In this document: positions 45,249 to 53,745 of the stretch, piece by piece
How the letters are laid out: each line of letters starts with the position of its first letter
How positions within the stretch are numbered: position 1 is the first letter of the stretch
From: Nereida sp. MMG025
Lineage (GTDB): Bacteria > Pseudomonadota > Alphaproteobacteria > Rhodobacterales > Rhodobacteraceae
Direction: 5' to 3'
Length of the DNA: 64,000 nt
Assembly (NCBI RefSeq): GCF_021654165.1
Contig: NZ_JAKFZN010000002.1
Coordinates: forward strand, 46,001-110,000
Notes under the pieces: model-generated
The model's database searches: none
Told to the model about the DNA's origin: nothing
What the model saw: the letters and a program-made list of their open reading frames with translations, nothing else
Program-made: the position numbers and the translations under genes

Positions 45249-45796
45249 CCCTACAAACCCAAGTCAGCGAAAACGAACGCGGCGTCATCCGCCTTTACGA
45301 AATTGCCTTACCCCATGACGAAGCCCGCGCAATCACCGCCAGCGACATTCAGCAAGCGTTTGGCGTTGACCATTTGGATAGCGACTTTGTCGAAACCTTC
45401 CATGTGCGTGATCTGCAAGAACTGGGGCTGCGCGGTTATATGGAAACGGGCCTAGGTATCGCATCTTGCGACATTGATCCATTTGCCGAACGCATTGTCG
45501 ATGTGGACGGGTGGGTGGCCCTTGTCGTCTCTCAGGCCTTTGGCGGTCGCGAAACGCGCCTTGCACCCAAACACCCCCTGCGGCCCATCGGCGCTTTCGT
45601 CGAAGAAGGCGCATCTACCCCGCTGACACGGTTGCAGGCAGAAACGGCCAAACCATCCCCACCGCCAGACGCGTCCGAAGAAAACCCCAAGGGCAAAAAA
45701 CCCCGTTCTGACGCCGCGATGTCAGGCATGGTGGCCACAATCGTTCTGATCGTCCTTGCCCTTCTTGTCTTTGCGATGATCTGGGTTGGGGGTTAA
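45245..45796 (+). CDS. C-tail-anchored protein in the pyr operon (unknown)
   Basis: A 183-residue protein whose ATG overlaps the previous stop (ATGA). A soluble domain of about 125 residues is followed by a Pro/Lys-rich linker and one C-terminal membrane span (ATIVLIVLALLVFAMIWVGG), so it is probably anchored by its tail. No known domain is seen; conserved charged stretches are DEARAITASDIQQAFG and GYMETGLGIASCDIDPF. Function unknown; it is cotranscribed with pyrB. Confidence 0.75.
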   Translation: MTLQTQVSENERGVIRLYEIALPHDEARAITASDIQQAFGVDHLDSDFVETFHVRDLQELGLRGYMETGLGIASCDIDPFAERIVDVDGWVALVVSQAFGGRETRLAPKHPLRPIGAFVEEGASTPLTRLQAETAKPSPPPDASEENPKGKKPRSDAAMSGMVATIVLIVLALLVFAMIWVGG

Positions 45797-45860
45797 GCCT
45801 CTTTCCCCCATCCGCTTTCCCCGTTAGACAGATGCCGATGCAGCGCAAGGCCCTTTTCGG

Positions 45861-47153
45861 ATGACGGATCTCCTCCTTACAAACGCACGGTTGATTGACC
45901 CAGAGGCTGGCACAGACACTCTTGGGGCCGTTCTGGTGTCCGACGGTGAAATCAAGGGCATCTGGTCAGACACACCCGATATACCACCTTCCTTTCAAGG
46001 CAAAACCGTTGATCTGAATGGCAAATGCCTTGCGCCGGGGATCATCGACATCGGCGTCAAAATTTGTGAACCGGGCGAGCGTCACAAAGAAAGCTACGCA
46101 TCCGCAGGCCGTGCCGCCGCCGCAGGCGGCATCACTACCATTGTCACCCGCCCCGACACGCTGCCCGCCATCGACACCCCCGAAGCGCTTGAATTTGTTG
46201 CCAAGCGTGCGGCGACCGATGCGCCTGTGCGCGTGTTACCCATGGCCGCGCTGACCAAAGGGCGCGCAGGTCACGAGATGACCGAAATCGGCTTTTTGCA
46301 AGATGCAGGCGCCGTGGCATTTACTGATTGCGATCACGTGATTGCAGACACCAAAGTCTACCAACGCGCGCTTACCTACGCCCGATCACTCAACGCATTG
46401 GTCATTGCCCATATTCAGGAACCCACCTTGTCAAAAGGGGCCTGCGTGACCAGCGGCAAATTCGCCTCCCTGCGCGGCCTGGCTGGCGTGTCGCCCATGG
46501 CCGAACGGATGGGGCTGGACCGCGATATCGCCCTTTTGGAAATGACAGGTGCAAAATATCACGCCGATCAAGTCACCACGGCCCGTGCGCTGCCCGCGCT
46601 CAAACGTGCGAAGGCAAATGGGCTGGATATTACCGCAGGTGTCAGCATCCATCACCTCACGCTCAACGAACTGGACGTGGCCGACTACCGCACCTTCTTT
46701 AAGATCAAACCGCCTCTGCGCAGCGAAGAAGACCGCATCGCGATGATTGAAGCGCTGGCTGACGGCACGCTTGATATCATCCACTCCATGCACACCCCCC
46801 AAGACGAAGAAAGCAAACGCCTGCCCTTTGAAGAAGCCGCAAGTGGGGCCGTTGCACTTGAAACGCTTTTGCCCGCCGCCATGCGCGTTGTGAACAGCGG
46901 GCTGATTGATCTGCCAACGCTGTGGCGCGCCCTGTCGCTGAACCCCGCTAACCGCCTTGGCCTCCCCCAAGGCCGCCTCAGCGCTGGCGCACCCGCAGAT
47001 CTGGTGGTCTTTGACCCCGATGCGCCTTTCGTGATGGACCGAACCAAACTGCTGTCGAAATCCAAGAACACGCCCTTTGATGGCCAACGCATGCAAGGCC
47101 GCGTCCGCGCAACCCTCGTAGACGGCACAGTGGTGTCAGGCTCCCTTAAATGA
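45861..47153 (+). CDS. pyrC: Dihydroorotase homolog, probably non-catalytic (PyrC'/PyrX-like)
   Basis: A 430-residue class I dihydroorotase-fold protein beside pyrB. Active DHOases have DxHxHxREPG; here this is DIGVKICEPG, so both metal-binding histidines (65, 67) and the substrate arginine (69) are changed. The MPNT substrate motif is RPDT, and the catalytic-Asp TDHAPH is SMHTPQ (Met310). Asp156, His184 and the HHL histidines remain. The pattern fits the non-catalytic PyrC' that holds PyrB in a complex in Pseudomonas; another active DHOase would be needed elsewhere. The automatic name would be dihydroorotase. Confidence 0.85.
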   Translation: MTDLLLTNARLIDPEAGTDTLGAVLVSDGEIKGIWSDTPDIPPSFQGKTVDLNGKCLAPGIIDIGVKICEPGERHKESYASAGRAAAAGGITTIVTRPDTLPAIDTPEALEFVAKRAATDAPVRVLPMAALTKGRAGHEMTEIGFLQDAGAVAFTDCDHVIADTKVYQRALTYARSLNALVIAHIQEPTLSKGACVTSGKFASLRGLAGVSPMAERMGLDRDIALLEMTGAKYHADQVTTARALPALKRAKANGLDITAGVSIHHLTLNELDVADYRTFFKIKPPLRSEEDRIAMIEALADGTLDIIHSMHTPQDEESKRLPFEEAASGAVALETLLPAAMRVVNSGLIDLPTLWRALSLNPANRLGLPQGRLSAGAPADLVVFDPDAPFVMDRTKLLSKSKNTPFDGQRMQGRVRATLVDGTVVSGSLK

Positions 47154-47761
47154 GCGTCGTCATCTTCGCCCTCGCAGCTCTTTTTGGCTTCACCCTCGCA
47201 GCTCTTTTTGGCTATCTTTTTGGCTCAATACCCTTCGGCCTCGTCATGGCGCGGCTGTTCGGCTTGGGCGATTTGCGCACAATAGGATCAGGCAACATAG
47301 GCGCCACAAACGTCCTGCGCACGGGCAATAAACTGGCCGCCTTCCTGACCCTGATCTTGGACGCAGGCAAGGCAGGTATTGCAGTGCTGATCGCTGGCCA
47401 ATTCGGTATCATCGTCGCCATGATCGCAGGGCTGGCCGCCTTTATCGGCCATTGCTACCCCATTTGGCTCAGGTTCAAGGGCGGCAAAGGCGTGGCGACC
47501 TTCTTTGGACTTCTCTTTGCGCTCGCTTGGCCGGTTGGCGTCGGCGCGGGGGCCACATGGTTGGCCGTGGCCGCCATCACGCGGTATTCATCCTTGTCGG
47601 CTTTATTTGCGGCGGGGCTTTCACCGCTCTGGGCGTGGTATCTGGGGTATCCCGCCTTGATCTGGTTGCTGATAGCATTGGCCGCACTTGTGTTCTGGAC
47701 CCACCGCGAGAATATCGCCCGCCTCAAAGACGGCAGCGAAACCAAAATTGGTCAGAAGTGA
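47150..47761 (+). CDS. plsY: Glycerol-3-phosphate acyltransferase PlsY
   Basis: A 203-residue membrane enzyme that acylates glycerol-3-phosphate from acyl-phosphate, the first step of phospholipid synthesis. Conserved loops are seen: GSIPFG, GSGNIGATNVLR, and LRFKGGKGVATFFG. It has about five spans. ATGA overlap with the pyrC-like gene. The N-terminus contains a 24-bp tandem duplication (LAALFG twice), making the first helix unusually long. Confidence 0.94.
   Translation: MSVVIFALAALFGFTLAALFGYLFGSIPFGLVMARLFGLGDLRTIGSGNIGATNVLRTGNKLAAFLTLILDAGKAGIAVLIAGQFGIIVAMIAGLAAFIGHCYPIWLRFKGGKGVATFFGLLFALAWPVGVGAGATWLAVAAITRYSSLSALFAAGLSPLWAWYLGYPALIWLLIALAALVFWTHRENIARLKDGSETKIGQK
47169..47213 (+). 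repeat. 24-bp tandem duplication inside plsY
   Basis: CCCTCGCAGCTCTTTTTGGCT occurs at 47169-47189 and again at 47193-47213, an exact 21-bp match in frame 24 bases apart. It doubles LAALFG near the protein's N-terminus. This looks recent, as synonymous bases are unchanged. Confidence 0.9.
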
Positions 47762-49132
47762 TCAGTAGCTGAACGCATCATAAATGCGGCTCAGATCACC
47801 GTTCCACTCTCCATTGTAGCAGTCCAGAAGTTCATCCGCGGGTGTCTGACCCGTCTCAATGCTTTCTTTCAAAGCGTTAAGGAAATGGGTCTCGTCTGGC
47901 ACCATCCCGCCCGCACCTACGCGCGCGCGCGCTTTCAAACCGCTTTCGCAAATATCGACCACCTCGCGCGCAAGGGCATGCATTTTGATGCCCTCGACCT
48001 GCGCCTGAAGCCCGTCGACCGATGCCGCAACGCGCAGTGCCTCGCGCTGCTCTGCGCTCCAGCCCTTGCACAGATCCCATGCCGCATCCAAGGCCGTCTG
48101 GTCATACATCAGGCCCACCCAAAACGCAGGCAAAGCACACAACCTGCGCCAAGGCCCACCATCTGCACCGCGCATTTCGATGAACTGCTTGATCCGCGCT
48201 TCGGGAAAAACGGTCGTCAGGTGATCGGCCCAATCCGACAACAGCGGCTTTTCACCCGGAAGCGCAGGCAACTCACCCTTCAGGAAATCGCGAAACGACA
48301 TACCAAGGGCGTTGATGTACCGCCCGTCGCGGTAGACAAAATACATCGGCACATCGAGAACATATTGCACCCACGCCTCAAAGCCGAAACCGTCCTCGAA
48401 CACAAATGGCAGCATGCCTGTGCGGTCCGCATCCAGATCGCGCCAGATACGGCTGCGCCACGATTTATGGCCGTTGACCTGCCCTTCAAAGAATGGGGAG
48501 TTGGCAAAGAGCGCTGTTGCGACAGGCTGCAACGCCAGTGCCACGCGCAGCTTTTGGACCATGTCCGCCTCTGACCCGAAATCAAGGTTCACCTGAACCG
48601 TGCAGGTGCGCCGCATCATCGCGGTGCCCATCGTGCCGACCTTTTCCATATAGTCATTCATCAACTGATACCGCCCCTTGGGCATCAGCGGCATGTCCTC
48701 GTGGCGCCACTCAGGCGCTGCACCAAGGCCAATGAATTTCACACCCAGACGGTCCGACACCTCTTTGACTTCTGCCAGATGGGTGTTCACCTCATCGCAA
48801 GTCTGGTGGATCGTCTCAAGCGGTGCGCCCGACAATTCCAACGCGCCCCCGGGCTCAAGGCTTACATTTGCGCCATCTTTTTCCAGCCCGATGATATGCG
48901 GCCCTTCCAACACGGGCGTCCATCCAAACCCGTCGCGCAACCCCTCAAGGACCGCCTTAATCGATCGCTCGCCCTCATAGGGAAGCGGCTTATGGCTGTC
49001 CTGACAATAGCCGAACTTTTCGTGTTCGGTCCCGATGCGCCAATCCGCCTTGGGCTTGCAGCCCTTTTCCAGCAGCTCGGCCAGTTGGGAATGGTCTTCA
49101 ATCGGGCCGCCGCCGCTTTGTGGAATAGACAT
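47762..49132 (-). CDS. gshA: Glutamate-cysteine ligase (plant/alphaproteobacterial type)
   Basis: A 456-residue enzyme making gamma-glutamylcysteine, the first step of glutathione synthesis. It belongs to the GCS2-type branch shared by plants and alphaproteobacteria: WRIGTEHEKFGY near the start, GPHIIGLEKDGANVSLEPGGALELSGAPLETIHQTC and TCTVQVNLDF. Length and order match the family. AGGAGA precedes the ATG. Its stop abuts plsY with no gap. Confidence 0.94.
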   Translation of the reverse strand: MSIPQSGGGPIEDHSQLAELLEKGCKPKADWRIGTEHEKFGYCQDSHKPLPYEGERSIKAVLEGLRDGFGWTPVLEGPHIIGLEKDGANVSLEPGGALELSGAPLETIHQTCDEVNTHLAEVKEVSDRLGVKFIGLGAAPEWRHEDMPLMPKGRYQLMNDYMEKVGTMGTAMMRRTCTVQVNLDFGSEADMVQKLRVALALQPVATALFANSPFFEGQVNGHKSWRSRIWRDLDADRTGMLPFVFEDGFGFEAWVQYVLDVPMYFVYRDGRYINALGMSFRDFLKGELPALPGEKPLLSDWADHLTTVFPEARIKQFIEMRGADGGPWRRLCALPAFWVGLMYDQTALDAAWDLCKGWSAEQREALRVAASVDGLQAQVEGIKMHALAREVVDICESGLKARARVGAGGMVPDETHFLNALKESIETGQTPADELLDCYNGEWNGDLSRIYDAFSY

Positions 49133-49194
49133 CGGTGTCTCCTGAAACTGTTATGCCATCCGTGGCGCAGGTGCGCTTGGCTGTCAATCAACGA

Positions 49195-49716
49195 TCAGTG
49201 CAAGGCGGTGTGCGCAGATGCAGACGGGGCTTGCCAGATCAAAGTCATAGGCGCGTCCGATTGCGGCGCACGGGCCGCTGCATCATAGTCAACACCACTC
49301 AGCACGCCCAACGCATCAAACAGGCTTTCGGCATTGCGTGCATTGTTGGGGATGGTCAACGTGGGCGCGGATTTCGCCTCAAATTCCCAAAGAAGCAGCC
49401 CACGGTGGCGAAACATCGACACGCGGATCAAATCCTCGATCGACACCACACCGCCCCCATCTGGCCCGAAATAGGCGATCTGTCGTTCTGTCACTTCGAC
49501 CACGCCCGCCCCGTCGCGGCCATAGGGAAACCGCGCGCGCTGCACGCCTTCCCACAAAAACGCAAGGCCAAGCGCGGCCAACCCCCATCCTGCATAGCTG
49601 GCCAAGCCAAACCGCGTCAGGCCGAAATATGCCCCAAGCGCGATCACCACCACGCCAATGCCCACATCGCGGAACCGCCAGATGGCATCGCGGGCAGCGG
49701 GTCGAATAAAGCTCAT
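49195..49716 (-). CDS. Conserved small membrane protein
   Basis: A 173-residue protein with two spans near residues 17-55 (RDVGIGVVVIALGAYFGLTRFGLASYAGWGLAALGLAFLWEG) and a C-terminal soluble beta-rich part resembling a PH-like domain (VEVTERQIAYFGPDGGGVVSIEDLIRVSMFRHRG). No named family. The stop of rsmE overlaps its start, so it is cotranscribed after rsmE. Confidence 0.72.
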   Translation of the reverse strand: MSFIRPAARDAIWRFRDVGIGVVVIALGAYFGLTRFGLASYAGWGLAALGLAFLWEGVQRARFPYGRDGAGVVEVTERQIAYFGPDGGGVVSIEDLIRVSMFRHRGLLLWEFEAKSAPTLTIPNNARNAESLFDALGVLSGVDYDAAARAPQSDAPMTLIWQAPSASAHTALH

Positions 49717-50435
49717 CTCCAGTCACCTTTCGCATGCTGCCAAAGGCTCAGCGCTGCAACGGCGGCCGTATCGGCACGCAACACCCGCGGCCCCAAAGAC
49801 AGCGTCTGCACAAATGGCAAATCCACCAGCCGCGCACGCTCGGCCTGCGAAAACCCGCCCTCCGGACCGATAAGAAGGGCCGCCGGCGCCGTGCGCAAAC
49901 TGCCCAACTCCGAAGAGGCCCGACCAACCAAGGCCTCATCACAAAAGATCAACGCGCGATCAGGGTCCCAAGCATCCAGCACATGTGTCAACTTGGCCAG
50001 CGCATCCACAGGTGGCACAAAAGTGCCCCCGCATTGCTCGGCGGCCTCTACGGCGTGGGCTTGCAGACGGTCCTGCTTGATCCGGTCGGCATTGGTGAAA
50101 TCCGTCTGCACAGGGCAGATCCGCGCGGCCCCCATCTCGGTTGCCTTTTCGACAATGAAATCCGTGCGTGCCTTTTTGATCGGCGCAAACAAAAGCCACA
50201 GGTCAGGCGGCATCTGTTGCGGCGCTGTCTGGTCTTGGCAGCTCACCGCACCACGCCGCTTGGCCGCATCCACCACCACGGCAGACCACGCGCCGTGCAC
50301 CCCGTCAAAAACGGTGATCACATCGCCCAACCCCAGACGCATCACCCCAAAAAGGTAATGCGCCTGCGCTGCATCCAACGGAACCGTTTGCCCCGCGCCC
50401 AAGGGATGATCTACATAAAGACGAACCTTACTCAT
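49713..50435 (-). CDS. rsmE: 16S rRNA (uracil-1498-N3) methyltransferase
   Basis: A 240-residue SPOUT-class methyltransferase (RsmE) for U1498 of 16S rRNA. It has the N-terminal PUA-like start MSKVRLYVDHPLGAG, LLFAPIKKARTDFIVEKATEMGA and the knotted SAM site LLIGPEGGFSQAE followed by LGPRVLRADTA. I use ATG 50435; the longer frame has no conserved residues. Start is 12 bases from the divergent ubiA start. Confidence 0.94.
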   Translation of the reverse strand: MSKVRLYVDHPLGAGQTVPLDAAQAHYLFGVMRLGLGDVITVFDGVHGAWSAVVVDAAKRRGAVSCQDQTAPQQMPPDLWLLFAPIKKARTDFIVEKATEMGAARICPVQTDFTNADRIKQDRLQAHAVEAAEQCGGTFVPPVDALAKLTHVLDAWDPDRALIFCDEALVGRASSELGSLRTAPAALLIGPEGGFSQAERARLVDLPFVQTLSLGPRVLRADTAAVAALSLWQHAKGDWR

Positions 50436-50447
50436 GGAGCGCACCCT

Positions 50448-51428
50448 ATGCCCGAGACAATGCAAGGCCAAGTGGCAGATGCCGTAAAAGGCAACTGGGT
50501 GGATACACTCGCACCACACGCCACACGCCCCTATCTGCGATTGTCGCGCGCAGATAGGCCCATTGGCACGTGGCTTTTGCTTTTGCCCTGCTGGTGGAGC
50601 CTTGCACTGGCCATCCTGGCCACGGGACAGGCACGCCCCTTTGATGCCTGGATCTTTGTCGGCTGCGCACTGGGCGCATGGCTGATGCGCGGGGCGGGCT
50701 GCACATGGAACGACATCACAGACCGCGATTTCGACGGGGCGGTGGAACGCACCAAATCACGCCCGATCCCGTCAGGGCAGGTCAGCGTCAAAGGCGCTGT
50801 CATCTGGATGTGCGCTCAGGCTCTGGTGGCGTTCTGCATCCTGCTCACGTTCAACCTCAACGCGATCCTTCTGGGCGTCGCCGCACTTGTGCCGGTGGCC
50901 ATCTACCCTTTTGCAAAACGCTTCACGTGGTGGCCACAGGTCTTTCTGGGGCTGGCGTTCAACTGGGGCGCGTTGCTGGCATGGACGGCACACACCGGCG
51001 CCCTGCACTGGCCTGCGGTGGTGCTCTATCTGTCGGGCATCGCATGGACGCTGTTTTATGATACGATCTACGCCCATCAGGATACCGAGGACGACGCACT
51101 GATCGGCATCAAATCAACCGCACGGCTTTTCGGCGAAAATTCGCCACGTTGGTTGCGGCTGTTTTTGGTGGTCACTGTGTTGTTGATGGGGCTGGCGGTT
51201 TTGCTGGTGGCACTGCCCACAGGCAACATTCTCGCACTGGTTCTGGCGCTTGGTGGCCCTTGGGCCATTGGGCTTCACATGGCCGCACAGCTGGCGCGGT
51301 TCAAACCAAGTGACGGTGCAGGTCTTGTCACTTTGTTCAGGTCCAACCGAAACGCAGGGCTGTTACCCTTTGTCTTTTTCGCCTTGGCGGCGCTCGTCTC
51401 GATTGCACCTTTCGGCCCTTGGGCGTAA
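50448..51428 (+). CDS. ubiA: 4-hydroxybenzoate polyprenyltransferase
   Basis: UbiA attaches the polyprenyl chain to 4-hydroxybenzoate in ubiquinone synthesis. The 326-residue membrane protein has both prenyl-diphosphate motifs, NDITDRDFD and DTIYAHQDTEDD, and eight to nine spans. ATG 50448 has GGAG eight bases upstream; the frame remains open far upstream, antisense to rsmE, but that is not coding. The polyprenyl synthase at 19271 supplies its side chain. Confidence 0.95.
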   Translation: MPETMQGQVADAVKGNWVDTLAPHATRPYLRLSRADRPIGTWLLLLPCWWSLALAILATGQARPFDAWIFVGCALGAWLMRGAGCTWNDITDRDFDGAVERTKSRPIPSGQVSVKGAVIWMCAQALVAFCILLTFNLNAILLGVAALVPVAIYPFAKRFTWWPQVFLGLAFNWGALLAWTAHTGALHWPAVVLYLSGIAWTLFYDTIYAHQDTEDDALIGIKSTARLFGENSPRWLRLFLVVTVLLMGLAVLLVALPTGNILALVLALGGPWAIGLHMAAQLARFKPSDGAGLVTLFRSNRNAGLLPFVFFALAALVSIAPFGPWA

Positions 51429-51491
51429 GCACAGACAAGACAGGGAAAAACATCCGTCAGAGCATCAGTCAAAGGCATCAGACACACCCAT

Positions 51492-53348
51492 ATGAGACTT
51501 CAGTCCGTTCTCTTTAGTTTTCTCGCATTTGCCGCCGCTGGCGGTAGCGCCGTTCTGGCTGCGCGTGCGGTGGTTACTCTGGTCGAGGACCGCTCTGCCA
51601 TCGAAGTCGGGCAAGCCTTCGTCGACAATCAGTTGAACTGGGCCGAAGTCACCACCGATGGTCTGAACGTCGTGCTGACCGGCGAAGCCCGTGACGAGGC
51701 CCAACGGTTTGAAGCGATCTCGGTCGCTGGCAGCATCGTCGAAGCGAGCCGCGTCATCGACAGCATTTCGATCTCGCAATCCGAACAAACGATCATCCCG
51801 CGCTTTTCCATGGAATTGCTTAAAAACGATGCGGGCCTGTCCCTGATCGGTTTGGTGCCCACCAGCATTGATCGCGACCGGTTGATCCAGGATATCACCC
51901 GCGTGGCACGGGGTGCCGAAATTTCTGATCTGCTGGAAACCGCCGACTACCCCGTCCCCGACGGATGGGACAGCGCCGTTGAATTTGGCCTTGCCGCCAT
52001 GCAGAACCTGCCCCGCTCAAAAGTGTCCATCGCCGCAGACCGCGTGGCGATTGTGGCCGCCGCCGAAAGCCTCGATGCCAAACAACGTCTCGAAAGTGTT
52101 CTGGCCCGCGAAGCCCCCGAAGGCGTCACCCTCGAGATGGACATCACCGCGCCGCGCCCCGTGATCTCGCCCTACACGTTGCGTTTCCTGATTGACGACG
52201 CAGGCCCCCGCTTTGATGCCTGCGCCGCAGATACGCCGATCATGCGCGGCCAAATCCTGAACGCCGCCCGCGCAGCAGGGCTTGAAGGACAGGTGGACTG
52301 CGTTTTGGGTCTGGGCGTGCCATCGCAACAATGGGGTGCAGCGGCGCAAGCTGGCATCGAAGCGGTTGCCGAACTGCAGGGCGGCTCACTGACCATGTCG
52401 GATACCAACGTCTCGCTGGTTGGACCCGACACTGCGACCCAAGGTGTGTTTGACCGCATCGCCGGTGATCTGGAAGCCAAATTGCCCACGCTCTTTAGCC
52501 TGACCGCGACACTACCTGTTGCAGCGGGCAGCACTGGCGCAGATGGCCCCGTGGAATTCGTGGCCATCCGTACGCCAGAAGGTCAGGTTCAACTGCGGGG
52601 CAGCGTCCCATCAGACCTAGTGCGCACCGCATCCGAAAGCCTTGCGCGCGCCGAATTTGGCGCCAGCAACGTCTATAACGCCTCGCGCGTCGACGAAGCA
52701 CTGCCCGAAGGTTGGCCCATTCGCGTGCTGGCTGCCATCGAAGCACTGGCCGAGGTCAACAACGGGTCCGTGCGCGTCTCTGCCGATCGCGTCGAAGTGC
52801 GCGGCAACACGGGCGACACCCGCAGCCGCGCCAATATCAGCCGTATCCTTGCGGATAAATTGGGCAACCAAGGCACCTTCCAGATTGATGTGCTGTATAA
52901 AGAGGCGCTTGATCCGATCGCCTCTATCCCCACAGCCGAGGAATGTGTGACCGAGATCACAGGCATCCTTGCGCAAAAGAAAATCACATTTGAACCTGGG
53001 TCATCCAACATCGATGCAAGCGCGCGTGACACGATCGACAAAATTGCCGAACTGCTGAAAACCTGCGTAGACGCCCGCGTGCAAATTGCAGGCTATACCG
53101 ATAGCCAAGGCTCCGAAGAGCTGAACGCACGTATCAGCCAGGACCGCGCCGATGCCGTGCGCACCGCGCTCGTCACCCGCCGCATCACCCCTGCCCGTCT
53201 TGAAGCGGTCGGGTTTGGCGAAGCAAACCCGATTGCCGACAACGGCACCGAAGCAGGGCGCGAAGCAAACCGCCGCATCGAATTTACCCTGATTTCGAAC
53301 GATCCCCCATCAGACACGGACGAGGCCGAGACCGATGAACAGAACTGA
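51492..53348 (+). CDS. OmpA-family protein with BON-like repeats
   Basis: A 618-residue envelope protein: an N-terminal signal or anchor (FLAFAAAGGSAVLAARAVV), several BON-like modules (about 40-110, 150-210, 310-470; each VxLxG/VSLVG-type), and a C-terminal OmpA domain (residues 490-600) with FEPGSSNIDASARDTIDKIA, GYTDSQGSEELN and AVGFGEANPIADN, which binds peptidoglycan. It probably links membrane to cell wall. The next gene, a membrane coiled-coil protein, overlaps it by 14 bases. Confidence 0.85.
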   Translation: MRLQSVLFSFLAFAAAGGSAVLAARAVVTLVEDRSAIEVGQAFVDNQLNWAEVTTDGLNVVLTGEARDEAQRFEAISVAGSIVEASRVIDSISISQSEQTIIPRFSMELLKNDAGLSLIGLVPTSIDRDRLIQDITRVARGAEISDLLETADYPVPDGWDSAVEFGLAAMQNLPRSKVSIAADRVAIVAAAESLDAKQRLESVLAREAPEGVTLEMDITAPRPVISPYTLRFLIDDAGPRFDACAADTPIMRGQILNAARAAGLEGQVDCVLGLGVPSQQWGAAAQAGIEAVAELQGGSLTMSDTNVSLVGPDTATQGVFDRIAGDLEAKLPTLFSLTATLPVAAGSTGADGPVEFVAIRTPEGQVQLRGSVPSDLVRTASESLARAEFGASNVYNASRVDEALPEGWPIRVLAAIEALAEVNNGSVRVSADRVEVRGNTGDTRSRANISRILADKLGNQGTFQIDVLYKEALDPIASIPTAEECVTEITGILAQKKITFEPGSSNIDASARDTIDKIAELLKTCVDARVQIAGYTDSQGSEELNARISQDRADAVRTALVTRRITPARLEAVGFGEANPIADNGTEAGREANRRIEFTLISNDPPSDTDEAETDEQN

Positions 53349-53661
53349 ATTTATCGTCGCGATTGCAGCCATCCTATTTGTGGCCTTCATGCTTGGCTGG
53401 TTTGCCCACTGGCTGATCAGCCGCTTTACCCGCGTATCGCAATCTGACGTGGGCGAGTTGGACAAGATGGCCCAAGCCCTGCACGAAGCCGAAGAAACCC
53501 GCGACCAAGCAATCACCTATTTGCAGCAGCGCGAGGCGGAAATCAGCAACCAGATGGCCCAGACCGAAGCAGAGCTGCGCGCAGCGATGGACGGACTGCG
53601 CGATGCCCGTCATGAAGCCGAGGAACTGCGCAGTTATATCGAACGTGCGCAACAAGGCTGA
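53335..53661 (+). CDS. Single-span coiled-coil membrane protein
   Basis: A 108-residue protein starting inside the end of the OmpA-BON gene (14-base overlap). One span (IVAIAAILFVAFMLGWFAHWLI) is followed by a long coiled coil (EAEETRDQAITYLQQREAEI, AMDGLRDARHEAEEL). No named family. Overlap implies a joint function with the OmpA protein, perhaps as an inner-membrane partner; that is inference. Confidence 0.75.
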   Translation: MNRTEFIVAIAAILFVAFMLGWFAHWLISRFTRVSQSDVGELDKMAQALHEAEETRDQAITYLQQREAEISNQMAQTEAELRAAMDGLRDARHEAEELRSYIERAQQG

Positions 53662-53696
53662 ACTGTCGGGTTTTAGGTATTTTTACAACAATGAAG

Positions 53697-53710
53697 CAGC
53701 ACGCGTGCTG
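53697..53710. terminator. Palindromic hairpin between convergent genes
   Basis: CAGCACGCGTGCTG is a perfect 14-bp palindrome preceded by AAG and followed by TTT, midway between the stops of the convergent coiled-coil gene and moaE. It may act as a weak bidirectional terminator; the T-run is short. Confidence 0.45.
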
Positions 53711-53745
53711 TTTCGCAAAGGGTGCGCGTTAACCTTAATGCGGGA

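Noticed and set aside
49734..50447. Very long rightward frame in front of ubiA
   Set aside because: It is antisense to rsmE; ubiA conservation begins at ATG 50448 with its own ribosome site.
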